Shown here piece by piece: positions 8,079 to 16,205 of a DNA stretch of 39,246 nucleotides; the first letter of the stretch is position 1; each line of letters starts with the position of its first letter. The DNA is taken from the NCBI GenBank assembly GCA_964639275.1, contig CAZXCQ010000013.1, positions 1-39,246 on the forward strand, given 5' to 3'. A model generated the notes under the pieces. It was not told the DNA's origin and ran no database searches. It saw nothing but the letters and a program-made list of their open reading frames with translations. The translations under genes and the position numbers were made by a program. The DNA is from CAZXCQ01 sp964639275 (GTDB taxonomy: Bacteria > Desulfobacterota > DSM-4660 > Desulfatiglandales > Desulfatiglandaceae).

Positions 8079-9254
8079 ATGAAAGATAAGATCAAGAATC
8101 GATGGGGATGTTCCGCCAGGCTACGCCTCTTTCTCCTTCTCACCCTGGCAGCACCCCTAACCCAGGCCTGCTTTTCCAGCGTGGCAGTAAAGGGCGTGCC
8201 GGTTGAGGATTTGGCCACCGTCAAAAAGGAAGAAAAGATCAGGCGGGAACTGACGGCCGAGGATAGAAAAGAGCTTGCCAGGATGTGCAAAGTAAAGGAA
8301 AATAGGGTCTTTAAAGAAGTGGAAGGTTTTCCGGAATATCGTATCGGCCCCCTTGATGTCCTGCAGATCAATTCTCGTATTGGTGATAAGGTCACATCGA
8401 CCATTGTCACAGTCAATTCCCTGGGCAGAATCTATTATTCCTTTATTGATGACCTCGACGTAAACGAGCTCACCCCGAGCGAACTGGATGATCTCCTCAC
8501 CAAGGAGCTGTCTAAGTATATCAAGAATCCCAGGATCGATATCATCGTACAACGCTTCGATAGCAAGAGCGCGATGGTCCTGGGAGAATTTGCCTCCCTC
8601 AGGGGAGGCCAATACGGGAAGACGCCGAGCGGAAGGATCTATCTCAAAGGGAGGACCACCCTGATAGATTTTATCGCGCAGGCCGGCGGTTACACCGACC
8701 GGGGGGACATCAAGAATCTAAGGCTGACGAGGGGGGGGAAAACATACCAGATCAATCTCTATGACATCATAACAAGGGGCGATGAGAACCTGAACGTCAT
8801 CATCAATGAGGGGGATGTCCTGGATATCCCGGACCTGGGTGAGTTTCGGAACAAGGTCTATGTGCTGGGAGAGGTTCAGAGCCAGGGGGTCTATGACCTC
8901 AGAGACGCCCAGGATCTCCTGGCGGCCATCTCAATGTCGGGAAGTATCACCCCGCTGGCAAAGGAATCGAACACCCTTGTTGTGAGGGCAACCGAGCCCG
9001 GAGGAAAACCCCTCGTCATGATGGCGGATGTCAAGGCGTTGTTGAGAAGGGGGGATTTACGCCAGAATATTCCCTTGAAGGATGGAGACCTGGTCTATGT
9101 TCCTCCCATGAAAATAAAGGATGTAAACGATTTTATTACCAATATGAACCCACTGCTCAATTTTATCTTCTGGCCTGACCGATACCGGTCCACCTATTGG
9201 ATCAAGGGATGGTGGAAACAGGCAGAACGCTCAGATATCTATATCAGTCGTTGA
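8079..9254 (+). CDS. Wza-type polysaccharide export lipoprotein
   Basis: An outer-membrane polysaccharide export protein (Poly_export plus SLBB domains) of 391 aa. The signal peptide has a basic start, the hydrophobic run LRLFLLLTLAAPL and a lipobox-like LTQAC with the Cys at residue 31. YRIGPLDVLQINSRIGDKVTSTIV is the family's N-terminal beta domain; FIAQAGGYTDRGDIKNLRLTR and VYVLGEVQSQGVYDL are SLBB repeats. Start at 8079 is set by GGAGG at 8066-8070 with 8-bp spacing; the ATG at 8058 lacks a site. The partner Wzc-like kinase follows after a 180-bp gap holding a structured repeat. Confidence 0.9.
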   Translation: MKDKIKNRWGCSARLRLFLLLTLAAPLTQACFSSVAVKGVPVEDLATVKKEEKIRRELTAEDRKELARMCKVKENRVFKEVEGFPEYRIGPLDVLQINSRIGDKVTSTIVTVNSLGRIYYSFIDDLDVNELTPSELDDLLTKELSKYIKNPRIDIIVQRFDSKSAMVLGEFASLRGGQYGKTPSGRIYLKGRTTLIDFIAQAGGYTDRGDIKNLRLTRGGKTYQINLYDIITRGDENLNVIINEGDVLDIPDLGEFRNKVYVLGEVQSQGVYDLRDAQDLLAAISMSGSITPLAKESNTLVVRATEPGGKPLVMMADVKALLRRGDLRQNIPLKDGDLVYVPPMKIKDVNDFITNMNPLLNFIFWPDRYRSTYWIKGWWKQAERSDIYISR

Positions 9255-9268
9255 CAGCAGCCGACGAG

Positions 9269-9410
9269 GAGGTTGTCCGAGAATGAGAAATTTTCTGCAA
9301 GGTCAAGAAAGGCGAAGATTTTAACCGCAGGAATACATTTCGGTATTTCGAGGATTAAAATCTGAGCCTGACGCTGAGATTGCGGGAAATGGCCATTCTG
9401 GGACAGCCTC
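9269..9410. repeat. Structured MITE/REP-like intergenic element
   Basis: A 142-bp element fills most of the gap between the Wza and Wzc genes. Its ends are imperfect inverted repeats: 9269-9285 pairs with 9394-9410 with 2 mismatches in 17. Further in, AGATTTTAA and TTAAAATCT form a perfect 9-bp inner stem. The whole folds as one long, interrupted hairpin. From memory, similar sequences are dispersed between genes in Desulfobacterota genomes; this was not searched. It would be transcribed within the operon. Confidence 0.6.
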
Positions 9411-9435
9411 CTAGGGCACATCAAGGTGTCATATC

Positions 9436-11937
9436 GTGGTCCAATATGACATAAATCTTCGCGAATATTCCCGCATCCTCAAAAAGCGGAAGTATACGGT
9501 CATCCTCACCGCTTTGGTCTTGGGGACATTCAGCACGGTCTTTGCCATCATCAAGGCCCCGACCCCCCTTTATACCTCTGAATGCCGGGTAAAATTTGAA
9601 AAAGAGACCACTGTGGAAGGCCTTTACGCAAAGACCATGTCATGGTCCGGGGCGGACGACCTTGAGACCCAGATCGCCGTGATCAAAAGCTATTCCATTA
9701 TGAAAAAGGTGGGGCAAAGGCTTGGGCTTATACCCAAGGAAACCCAAGGAGAGGACTCCCTTTCTAAAGCCAACATCGCCAACATTGTGGCCGGGCTCCA
9801 GGCCAAGGTCATGGTCCTGAGGGAAAGCTTTACCAACATCATCAGCATCAATGTCACAGATACGGATCCTGCTTTTGCCCGAAAACTCGCCAACACAATC
9901 GCCCTGGTTTACAAGAAGACACACAGGGAGGAGCAAAACACCAGAACCAGAGAGGCCGTAAAGTATATTGCCGAGCAGCTCAAGAAGGTCCGTGTAGACC
10001 TAAAAGAGGCGGAAGACGAATTCAACGACTTTACTCAGGAAAATCAGTTGGTCTCTATCGATTTGCAGAGCGAAGGGCTCGTTACCGAAAAAAAAGACCT
10101 AAATAACTACCTGCGAAAGATGAATGAGACCGAGAGCGAGCTAAAAGAACTCCTGATAAAACTCGACCGGTTTATAAAAAATCCCACAGGTTCTGCGCAC
10201 AATTTCTTTTCAGCCTACGCCAATCCACAGTATCAGGACACCAATGAGCAGCTGATAGGGCTTCTTCTCAAAAGAGACTCGATGCTAAACGACTATACGC
10301 CCAGACACCCCGAGGTCGTGACAATAAGCCGCGAAATAGTCGAAAGGGCGCGAAAGATGAGGATCCTTGTCAAGCTGCAAATAGATTCGATACAGAAAAA
10401 GAAGGAAGACCTCCAAAAGGCCCTGGCCGAGCTTGACAAAAAGGCCAACAAGCTGATGCAAAAAAAGCTCGAATATGGCCGGCTAAAAAGAAAGGTGGAT
10501 TCCTATAACAATATGACCGTCCTTTTGGAGCAGAAAAACCAGGAGGCATTGATCAGACAGGCCGAAAAACCCGATGAAGTCACGATCGTCAGACCGGCGC
10601 TTTTGCCCGTCTTTCCCATCAATCCGCCCAAGACAACCTCAAAGGCCGTCCTGGGTGTCGTCGTAGGCCTGGTCCTCGGCCTGGTAATCGCATTTGTCAT
10701 AGAGACCTTTGACACCTCCCTTGGGGCGATCCAGGACGTGGAAGAAGAGCTTGGCACCCAGGTCCTGGGGATCATCCCCGAAAGCGATATCAGACTCGTC
10801 CAGCAGGGCGTCGAAGATAAGACCCAGGCAGAGATCCCCGAATCTTCCTTTAGGAGAAAGCTGGAGCTCACCTCACACTTTTCGCCGCAATCGGTCTTTG
10901 CCGAAGGCTTTCGGGGACTCAGGACCAACATCCACTTTCGCGACCTGGAGAAAAGTGTCAAGACCATGGCCGTCACCTCAGCCACCCGCGGCGAAGGAAA
11001 GACAACGGTTGTTACAAATCTGGCGATCACTATGGCCCAGGCCGGGACCAAAATCCTGCTGGTGGAGGCCGACCTGAGAAAGCCCAAGGTGTCCAAGGCA
11101 TTTGGGTTGGAATGGAGCCCCGGGCTGACCGATGTCCTGCTCGGTAACTATACCCTCCAGGAGGTGGTCCGGTCGATCACCGACCTCATGATGGGAAAGA
11201 TGGGCATGGAGGATGCCATGGCCACACCGGGCCTAGATAACCTCCATATCATTACAGTGGGAGACATCCCTCCGAATCCGTCCGAACTGATCGGCTCAAA
11301 GAAGTTGGTGGAATCCATTGAAGAGATGAAAAAGGAGTTTGAGTTTATTCTCTTTGATGCCCCCCCCATCCTTTCCACGACCGATCCTGTCATACTGGGG
11401 AAGAGCCTGGATGCCGTACTCCTTGTCTACCGCGTGGGGAGCATCGCCAGGACCCTGCTCAAGCGGGCCGCAAACCAGCTGTCACAGGTTGACTGCAATC
11501 TCCTGGGAGTGGTCCTAAATGGGATGAAGGTCGAGGTCAGTCCCGATTTCCAGGGTTATAAATACTATAAGTCATACTATTATTACGGTCAGGGAGACGA
11601 AAAAGACACACTCATCCAAAAGGCAACATCATTTATCAGGGAGATCCCCCAAAAGGCGAGAGAAGGCCTAAAGAAGGCCATCCCCCCTGGGTCGGCAAAG
11701 GCCGGGCCCGATGAAGACGCCTATGGAGACAAGGATCAGGGGAGGCGAAAAGAGAAAAGAGCAGGCAAATTGAGATTGCTCATACTGATAGGTGCCCTGG
11801 CCGCCCTCCTGTGGGGGATCATCTGGCAAGCGACCTTCTGGAATCACCCGGGAGACTCCCTCGAGCCCAAGGCAACAAACAAGATCAAAAAGAAGATAAC
11901 AAAGACCATTATAAAAGACGACCATTCGAAGTCTTAA
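9436..11937 (+). CDS. Chain-length determinant protein fused to a BY-kinase (Wzc-like)
   Basis: An 833-aa inner-membrane co-polymerase and tyrosine autokinase. The N-terminal Wzz domain is bounded by a transmembrane segment near residues 18-36 and another near 405-425 (VVVGLVLGLVIAFVIETFD), with coiled coils between. The kinase part has Walker A ATRGEGKTT (516-524), Walker A' VEADLRKPKV and Walker B ILFDAPP. A tyrosine cluster lies at 708-717 (YKYYKSYYYY). Unusually, the protein continues ~115 residues beyond the cluster and ends with a basic stretch plus a third hydrophobic helix (residues ~779-800, LRLLILIGALAALLWGIIW). Start is GTG with AAGGTG upstream. It controls chain length and export with the Wza and Wzy proteins. 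Confidence 0.88.
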   Translation: MVQYDINLREYSRILKKRKYTVILTALVLGTFSTVFAIIKAPTPLYTSECRVKFEKETTVEGLYAKTMSWSGADDLETQIAVIKSYSIMKKVGQRLGLIPKETQGEDSLSKANIANIVAGLQAKVMVLRESFTNIISINVTDTDPAFARKLANTIALVYKKTHREEQNTRTREAVKYIAEQLKKVRVDLKEAEDEFNDFTQENQLVSIDLQSEGLVTEKKDLNNYLRKMNETESELKELLIKLDRFIKNPTGSAHNFFSAYANPQYQDTNEQLIGLLLKRDSMLNDYTPRHPEVVTISREIVERARKMRILVKLQIDSIQKKKEDLQKALAELDKKANKLMQKKLEYGRLKRKVDSYNNMTVLLEQKNQEALIRQAEKPDEVTIVRPALLPVFPINPPKTTSKAVLGVVVGLVLGLVIAFVIETFDTSLGAIQDVEEELGTQVLGIIPESDIRLVQQGVEDKTQAEIPESSFRRKLELTSHFSPQSVFAEGFRGLRTNIHFRDLEKSVKTMAVTSATRGEGKTTVVTNLAITMAQAGTKILLVEADLRKPKVSKAFGLEWSPGLTDVLLGNYTLQEVVRSITDLMMGKMGMEDAMATPGLDNLHIITVGDIPPNPSELIGSKKLVESIEEMKKEFEFILFDAPPILSTTDPVILGKSLDAVLLVYRVGSIARTLLKRAANQLSQVDCNLLGVVLNGMKVEVSPDFQGYKYYKSYYYYGQGDEKDTLIQKATSFIREIPQKAREGLKKAIPPGSAKAGPDEDAYGDKDQGRRKEKRAGKLRLLILIGALAALLWGIIWQATFWNHPGDSLEPKATNKIKKKITKTIIKDDHSKS

Positions 11938-11944
11938 TGAATTT

Positions 11945-12081
11945 GTAAAAAGTCGAAAACGCCCTCTCTGCGTCATTCCGGTGAAAACCGGAATCCAGTA
12001 TTCTTAAATGCTTATGAAACCCCTGGACCCGTTTATCGGATAAAGTCCAGCACAAGCCTTAACGGGGTGACGACTTTTTGC
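11945..12081. repeat. Dispersed MITE/REP-like element with hairpin
   Basis: A ~137-bp element between the wzc-like and wzy-like genes. AAAAAGTCG at 11947-11955 pairs with CGACTTTTT at 12071-12079 as terminal inverted arms. At 11975-11994 ATTCCGGT and ACCGGAAT form a perfect 8-bp stem with a GAAA loop. From memory, this 'CGTCATTCCGG...GGGGTGACGACTTTTT' arrangement recurs between genes in Desulfobacterota; not searched here. No coding potential is seen. Confidence 0.6.
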
Positions 12082-12107
12082 GAGACCATCAAATATGGAA
12101 TTGAATA

Positions 12108-13637
12108 ATGGCTGCCCCAAAACCTCAGAGTTTGATTTCCCGCCTTTACGTAAATCTCTTTAATAAATCGAGAGCATTTCCTTTTTTGGATCCAAAATCG
12201 TGCCTGACTGGACTTTTCCCTCAGGCACTAAATACAAACGGCCAAACCACCATTCAAACCCTCTTTCCGCTGCTGCTCCTGCTGCTCCTGGCAATCGGGT
12301 ATGCCTATGTAATGCCGGATTTATCCACCACCCTGGCCATTACGCTTGGGGGAGGTATCATTTTTTTGATCATCTGCCTGGCCAGCACAGGCGCTGCCCT
12401 CTATGTCCTTGTATTTGCGATGCTCCTGAGCCCGGAGTTTGTCGCCGGCACCACCGAAGGGGCTTCTCTGGGTCGGGGGGTCACCCTGAGGGTGGACGAC
12501 TTTCTGCTCCTACTTCTGGGAGTTACCTGGCTTGCAAAGATGGCCGTCAATAAGGAATTGGGCCTATTCCTGCGAACCCCCCTGAACAAACCCATTGCCT
12601 ATTATCTCCTTGCCTGCCTGACCTCCACCCTGCTCGGTTCCCTATTCCTTAAAGTCGATTTGATGACAGGCTTCTTCTTTGTGTTGAAGTATTTTGAATA
12701 TGTGTTTGTCTATTTTGTGGTGGTCAACCATCTCAAGTACCGGAGACAGGCCGTAAGCTACCTGTGGGCCTTGCTGATCGTCTGTATGATTGTCTCGATC
12801 TTAGCCATTGACCAGATTCCGGGGAGGGTCTCGGCCCCGTTTGAAGGAGAAACGGGGGAGCCCAACACATTTGGGGGGTATCTCCTCTTTATGATCTGCA
12901 TCACCATCGGACTCTTGCTGACAACCGAATCATTCCGATCCCAACTGATATACGGTGCGATTTCGCTCTTTTTCATCATACCATTTTTTTATACCCAGTC
13001 CAGGAGTTCCTATCTCGGCATGATCGTCGGGACGCTTGTCTTTGTGTGGCTCTCCAATAAGAGGCGCTGGATCTTGACCGGCCTGGTCCTGGGGATTATC
13101 CTTCTTCCCTTTGTTACCCCAAAGGAGGTGACACAACGGGTCGGGTTCACCTTTACCCAGCGATTGCATGAAGGCCGGCAGGTCACAATAGGAGGTGCCC
13201 GGCTCGATACCTCCACCTCTGCCAGGTTGATGGACTGGGTACATGTTTTTAGGGATTTCCCCACGCACCCCTTTTTTGGCTATGGCGTAACCGGCTACAA
13301 ATTCCTGGATGCACAGTATTTCAAGGTGCTGATTGAGACGGGGATCATCGGCATGGGATTTTTTATTATTCTGATGTCCCGGATCTTTAAACTGGCCCGC
13401 CACAACTATAAGACCACGGCCGACCCATTTGAAAAAGGCCTTTGCATGGGCTTTCTGGCAGGCTTTGTCGGGCTCCTCGCCCATGCAACCGGCTCAAACA
13501 CCTTTATCATTGTCCGGATAATGGAGCCGTTCTGGTTTGTACTGGCAATGATCGTCGTGTTACCCGACCTGGAATCAGAACCGACCGATCAAGAGACTGA
13601 TGCAAAAACCGTCAAGCCCTTGCCCAGGGGTCTGTAA
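12108..13637 (+). CDS. O-antigen ligase/polymerase-like membrane protein (Wzy/WaaL family)
   Basis: A 509-aa polytopic inner-membrane protein with about 11-13 hydrophobic segments, starting after a ~45-residue cytoplasmic head. It has the Wzy_C landmark QSRSSYLGMIVGTLVFVW and a large periplasmic loop (VTQRVGFTFTQRLHEGRQVTIGGARLDTSTSARLMDW) followed by HPFFGYGVTGYKFLDAQYFKVLIETGIIG, all typical of O-antigen polymerases and ligases. Its place after the Wza/Wzc genes suggests it polymerises the repeat unit. Ligase and polymerase cannot be told apart by sequence. The ribosome-binding site is weak. Confidence 0.85.
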   Translation: MAAPKPQSLISRLYVNLFNKSRAFPFLDPKSCLTGLFPQALNTNGQTTIQTLFPLLLLLLLAIGYAYVMPDLSTTLAITLGGGIIFLIICLASTGAALYVLVFAMLLSPEFVAGTTEGASLGRGVTLRVDDFLLLLLGVTWLAKMAVNKELGLFLRTPLNKPIAYYLLACLTSTLLGSLFLKVDLMTGFFFVLKYFEYVFVYFVVVNHLKYRRQAVSYLWALLIVCMIVSILAIDQIPGRVSAPFEGETGEPNTFGGYLLFMICITIGLLLTTESFRSQLIYGAISLFFIIPFFYTQSRSSYLGMIVGTLVFVWLSNKRRWILTGLVLGIILLPFVTPKEVTQRVGFTFTQRLHEGRQVTIGGARLDTSTSARLMDWVHVFRDFPTHPFFGYGVTGYKFLDAQYFKVLIETGIIGMGFFIILMSRIFKLARHNYKTTADPFEKGLCMGFLAGFVGLLAHATGSNTFIIVRIMEPFWFVLAMIVVLPDLESEPTDQETDAKTVKPLPRGL

Positions 13638-13652
13638 CCGTATAAGGGCAAG

Positions 13653-13686
13653 AACAAATCATGTCCATCCTGTTAATCCTGTCAAA
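13653..13686. repeat. Dispersed 34-bp intergenic repeat (copy 1)
   Basis: This stretch matches 16351-16384 at 32 of 34 positions, and its 3' part (GTTAATCCTGT...TCCTGTCAAA) is echoed at 14678-14700. It sits between the wzy-like and wzm genes. It has no coding potential and no clear hairpin. Similar phrases occur in many environmental genomes from memory only. Confidence 0.6.
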
Positions 13687-13750
13687 GATTTCTCATTTAC
13701 CCCGGAAACGGTAGAACCTTTGGATTGTCGTATTTTATAGGAAAAGACGT

Positions 13751-14584
13751 ATGACCAACTCCGCTATCCCCATAACCATCATCGAACCGAAAAAGGGATG
13801 GATTCCTATTGACCTCAGGCAGATATGGAATTATCGGGAGCTTTTCTATTTCCTGACAAAAAGAGACATCAAAGTCCGATATAAGCAAACTGTCCTCGGA
13901 GGCCTATGGGCCATCATCCAACCCGTCTTCACGATGATCGTCTTCACCCTATTTTTTGGACGCCTGGCCAAGATCCCTTCAGATGGTATCCCCTACCCTA
14001 TCTTTGTCTATGCGGGCCTCCTCCCATGGACCTATTTTGCCAATGCCCTGTCCGCCTCGGGAAACAGCCTTGTGGAAAGTGCTAATCTAATCACGAAAAT
14101 ATATTTCCCCCGGTTGATCGTGCCTGCTGCCGCATCCCTTGCAGGGCTTGTAGACTTTTTTATAGCCATACTCGTCTTGGCCGCCATGATGATCTACTAT
14201 CAATTCCTTCCCGGTTTCGGCATCCTCCTCTTTCCTTTCCTGGTCGCTTTGACCTTCCTGTGTGCTGTGGGGGTAGGTCTGTGGCTCTCTGCCCTCAATG
14301 TCCAGTATCGGGACATACGATACGTGATTCCTTTCCTTATCCAGCTCTGGTTGTTCGTCTCGCCCGTCATCTACCCTGTCAGCATGCTCAAAGAAAAATA
14401 CCAATGGCTCCTCGCTTTGAATCCCATGGGTGGTGTGATCCAGGCCTATCGGGCGTCTCTATTGGGACACAAGCCCATTGACTGGTCCCTGTTAGGCATA
14501 TCAACGGTCATGATACTCGCATTGTTCATCGGCGGATTGTATTACTTCAGGCGGATAGAAAAGACCTTTGCGGATGTCATCTAA
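13751..14584 (+). CDS. wzm: ABC-2 type polysaccharide export permease (Wzm/TagG-like)
   Basis: A 277-aa permease with about six membrane segments. Family landmarks include ELFYFLTKRDIKVRYKQTVLG at the start (the amphipathic interface helix), GGLWAIIQPVFTMIVFTLFFG, LNVQYRDIRYVIPFLIQLWLFVSPVIYP and LNPMGGVIQAYR. Wzm works with the ATPase Wzt to export lipid-linked polysaccharide. No intact wzt follows; only its first 18 codons survive at 18514, past a 3.9-kb island. The permease is therefore probably orphaned and non-functional unless an ATPase elsewhere serves it. The heptamer array of cassette A begins immediately at its stop codon. Confidence 0.88.
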   Translation: MTNSAIPITIIEPKKGWIPIDLRQIWNYRELFYFLTKRDIKVRYKQTVLGGLWAIIQPVFTMIVFTLFFGRLAKIPSDGIPYPIFVYAGLLPWTYFANALSASGNSLVESANLITKIYFPRLIVPAAASLAGLVDFFIAILVLAAMMIYYQFLPGFGILLFPFLVALTFLCAVGVGLWLSALNVQYRDIRYVIPFLIQLWLFVSPVIYPVSMLKEKYQWLLALNPMGGVIQAYRASLLGHKPIDWSLLGISTVMILALFIGGLYYFRRIEKTFADVI

Positions 14585-14624
14585 GAGCATAGAGCAGGGG
14601 GCAAGGAGCACAGAGTATGAGCAA
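14585..14624. repeat. Left GGAGCNN heptamer array of S23 cassette A
   Basis: About five degenerate 7-nt units (AGAGCAT, AGAGCAG, GGGGCAA, GGAGCAC, AGAGTAT) run directly from the wzm stop codon into ATGAGCAAGGA, the same 11 bases that open the intact S23-like gene at 18933. The orientation is the reverse complement of the array on the other side of the cassette (14939-15026). Confidence 0.65.
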
Positions 14625-14677
14625 GGATTGGGCCGGGGATCTAAAGCAAGGGATCAACAACATGAAAAAACAATCAA

Positions 14678-14700
14678 GTTAATCCTGTTATCCTGTCAAA
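14678..14700. repeat. Partial copy of the 34-bp dispersed repeat
   Basis: Contains GTTAATCCTGT followed by TCCTGTCAAA, matching the 3' part of the repeats at 13653 and 16351. It interrupts the broken S23-like copy between its start-codon region and the surviving C-terminal half, so it may mark the junction of a rearrangement. Confidence 0.45.
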
Positions 14701-14716
14701 AATAGCTGAACTGTAT

Positions 14717-14830
14717 AAGGAGTTTATTCAGTTTTTAAACATCAGCGAAACGCGAGACGACTTGCTCGACCATTTGGAACAGGAATGCAAAATGATATCC
14801 GGCTTCATCCGAAGCCTACGAACCAAATAA
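14717..14830 (+). pseudogene. Truncated S23-type four-helix-bundle protein (cassette A)
   Basis: A fragment encoding 37 C-terminal residues (KEFIQFLNI then SETRDDLLDHLEQECKM and SGFIRSLRTK). It matches the end of the intact gene at 18933-19328, but an exact 66-bp (22-codon) in-frame stretch after FLNI is missing. The N-terminal half is absent, although the ATGAGCAAGGA start region survives at 14617. From 14743 to 14942 the sequence is ~98% identical (4 differences in 200 bp) to 19241-19440, so the duplication is recent. It is a broken copy. Confidence 0.8.
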
Positions 14831-14942
14831 CCCTTTCCTCCATGCTTGCCCCGCCTGCCCTGTGAAATTTCGAAGAACCCATTTCACTGGGGTAGCTCCC
14901 CGTGGAAGAACCGGGACGGGCCGGCAGATGGTACTGGGGCTC
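14743..14942. repeat. 200-bp direct repeat, copy A
   Basis: Matches 19241-19440 with 4 mismatches and no gaps. It covers the S23 gene 3' end, a 108-bp conserved non-coding tail, and the first heptamer bases. The tail holds two stacked hairpins: GTGAAAT/ATTTCAC (7-bp arms) and GGGG-TAGCT-CCCC. Confidence 0.88.
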
Positions 14943-15026
14943 CCTGCTCCCTGCTCCATGCTCCCCGCTCCCTGCTCCATGCTCCATGCTCCCTGCTCCC
15001 CGCTCCCCGCTCCCCGCTCCATGCTC
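14939..15026. repeat. GCTCCNN heptamer array, 12.5 units
   Basis: Tandem 7-mers of the form GCTCC(C/A)(T/C) without interruption for 88 bp: GCTCCCT, GCTCCAT and GCTCCCC variants. It forms the right arm of cassette A, with orientation opposite to the GGAGC array at 14585. Reading frames across it are artefacts of 7-nt periodicity. From 15027 to 15276 I see no gene or other feature. Confidence 0.92.
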
Positions 15027-15276
15027 TTTCCGCCCCGCACGTTTTGATTTGCTTGAAGGAATCGCTCCTTTATGGTACAGTCTAAACAAACCTCGATGCT
15101 GCAAAAAATATCCACGGTTCCAGCAAATTATCCTGTTTTTGCAGTACAAAGTCGCCAAATTGATGCTCTGTGAGGAATTCACATTAAATACGGTCCTGCG
15201 ACGGCATCAATTTTAGCATATTCCATCGAATCGGGTGAATTCCAATGCAACATCGGGGTAAAGATAGAGGTGTGAC

Positions 15277-15669
15277 ATGAAAAAGAAAACCACAGTGGCT
15301 GCCGTTATCGTAATTTTGCTCTTCGGTCTATCCAGCGGTACCTTTGCGGTGCAAAGTGAACCTGGTTTGAGCAGCAAACAAATTATCGAAAAATTAGCAA
15401 GGCTAGAGGAAGGCCAGAAAGCTCTAAGCAGAAGGGTCGATGATCTGAGGAGCGAGCTTAAAGGCGACATAAGTGATCTTAGGAATCTTACATATGTTGT
15501 CCTTGCAGGTATTATTGCCCTTATCGGCTTCGTGATCTGGGACAGAAGATCGGCCCTTTCTCCGGTAATCAGGAAAACAAAAGAGCTTGAAGAAAGGGAT
15601 GATCTCACAGTACGTGCGCTCAAGGACTCAAAAATGGCAGAAGTGCTAAAATCCCTTGGAATACTGTAG
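15277..15669 (+). CDS. Hypothetical exported/membrane coiled-coil protein
   Basis: A 130-aa protein of unknown function. Residues 1-24 form a signal peptide (MKKKTTVAAVIVILLFGLSS, then GTFA) with likely cleavage after Ala24. Residues 30-70 are a charged coiled coil (IIEKLARLEEGQKALSRRVDDLRSEL), followed by a transmembrane helix near 72-90 (LTYVVLAGIIALIGFVIW) and a basic cytoplasmic tail. It has a good ribosome site (GAGGTG before the ATG). The protein would be anchored in the inner membrane with the coiled coil outside. It is followed 12 bp later by a heptamer array. I do not recognise a named family. Confidence 0.72.
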   Translation: MKKKTTVAAVIVILLFGLSSGTFAVQSEPGLSSKQIIEKLARLEEGQKALSRRVDDLRSELKGDISDLRNLTYVVLAGIIALIGFVIWDRRSALSPVIRKTKELEERDDLTVRALKDSKMAEVLKSLGIL

Positions 15670-15681
15670 AGGTCGCCCTAT

Positions 15682-15772
15682 GCTCCTTGCTCCTTGCTCT
15701 ATGCTCCTTGCTCCATGCTCTATGCTCTATGCTCCATGCTCTATGCTCCATGCTCCCTGCTCCCCGCTCCCA
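15682..15772. repeat. GCTCCNN heptamer array, 13 units
   Basis: Thirteen uninterrupted 7-mers (GCTCCTT, GCTCTAT, GCTCCAT, GCTCCCT, GCTCCCC, GCTCCCA) over 91 bp. The array sits between the hypothetical membrane protein and the nucleotidyltransferase. No GGAGC-oriented partner array was found next to it. Unit variants differ from the array at 14939, being richer in GCTCTAT and GCTCCTT. Confidence 0.92.
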
Positions 15773-15791
15773 GCCCCCCATAGGAGAACGA

Positions 15792-16205
15792 ATGACTCTA
15801 AATAGTCCAGCGATTCTATCCGAGAAAAGCAAAAGTATATTGGAGAAGGTCCTGGAATCTATCTCCCATGAGCCACGGATTCCCTTTGCCTTCCTTTTTG
15901 GGTCCTATGCAGATGGGAGGGAAACCATTCTCTCAGATATAGACATCGCGATCTATTTCAATGGCCTGGACGAAGATGAAAAGACAGAATATGAGCATAA
16001 ATTGTGGCTTCTTTTTGATGAACAGGTGAATATCTTGAGATTTGAGGATGAAGATACATCTCCACTGGTACGGCTACGAGCAGTAGAAGGAATTCCGATT
16101 ACGATAAGAGATGAAGATTTTTTAAACAGGTTCATACTTTCCCTAATTCATAGGGCCTCTGAAGTTGAAAGAGTTATTGGAAGACTGCGTAAGATTCATG
16201 ACTGA
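15792..16205 (+). CDS. MNT-type nucleotidyltransferase (MntA-like antitoxin)
   Basis: A 137-aa minimal nucleotidyltransferase. The motif GS-x10-DxD is intact: Gly37-Ser38 in FLFGSYADGR, then Asp49 and Asp51 in SDIDIAI. MntA proteins neutralise HEPN toxins (HepT) by adding AMP units to them. Start at 15792 is set by AGGAG at 15782-15786; upstream codons in this frame come from the heptamer array. The stop overlaps the start of a short downstream ORF by 8 bp, the arrangement usual for mntA-hepT. That downstream partner is truncated, so the toxin seems lost. Confidence 0.85.
   Translation: MTLNSPAILSEKSKSILEKVLESISHEPRIPFAFLFGSYADGRETILSDIDIAIYFNGLDEDEKTEYEHKLWLLFDEQVNILRFEDEDTSPLVRLRAVEGIPITIRDEDFLNRFILSLIHRASEVERVIGRLRKIHD

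Noticed and set aside
6194..14584. Exosortase/PEP-CTERM system
   Set aside because: The ExeA-like ATPase and Wza/Wzc genes occur in such loci, but no exosortase or PEP-CTERM protein is found in the window.
14939..15026. Possible CRISPR array
   Set aside because: Units are 7 nt with no spacers, and no cas genes are present.
14862..15216. Several ORFs across the heptamer array on both strands
   Set aside because: They exist because a 7-nt repeat with no stop is open in many frames; translations are low-complexity (PAPCS-type) strings.
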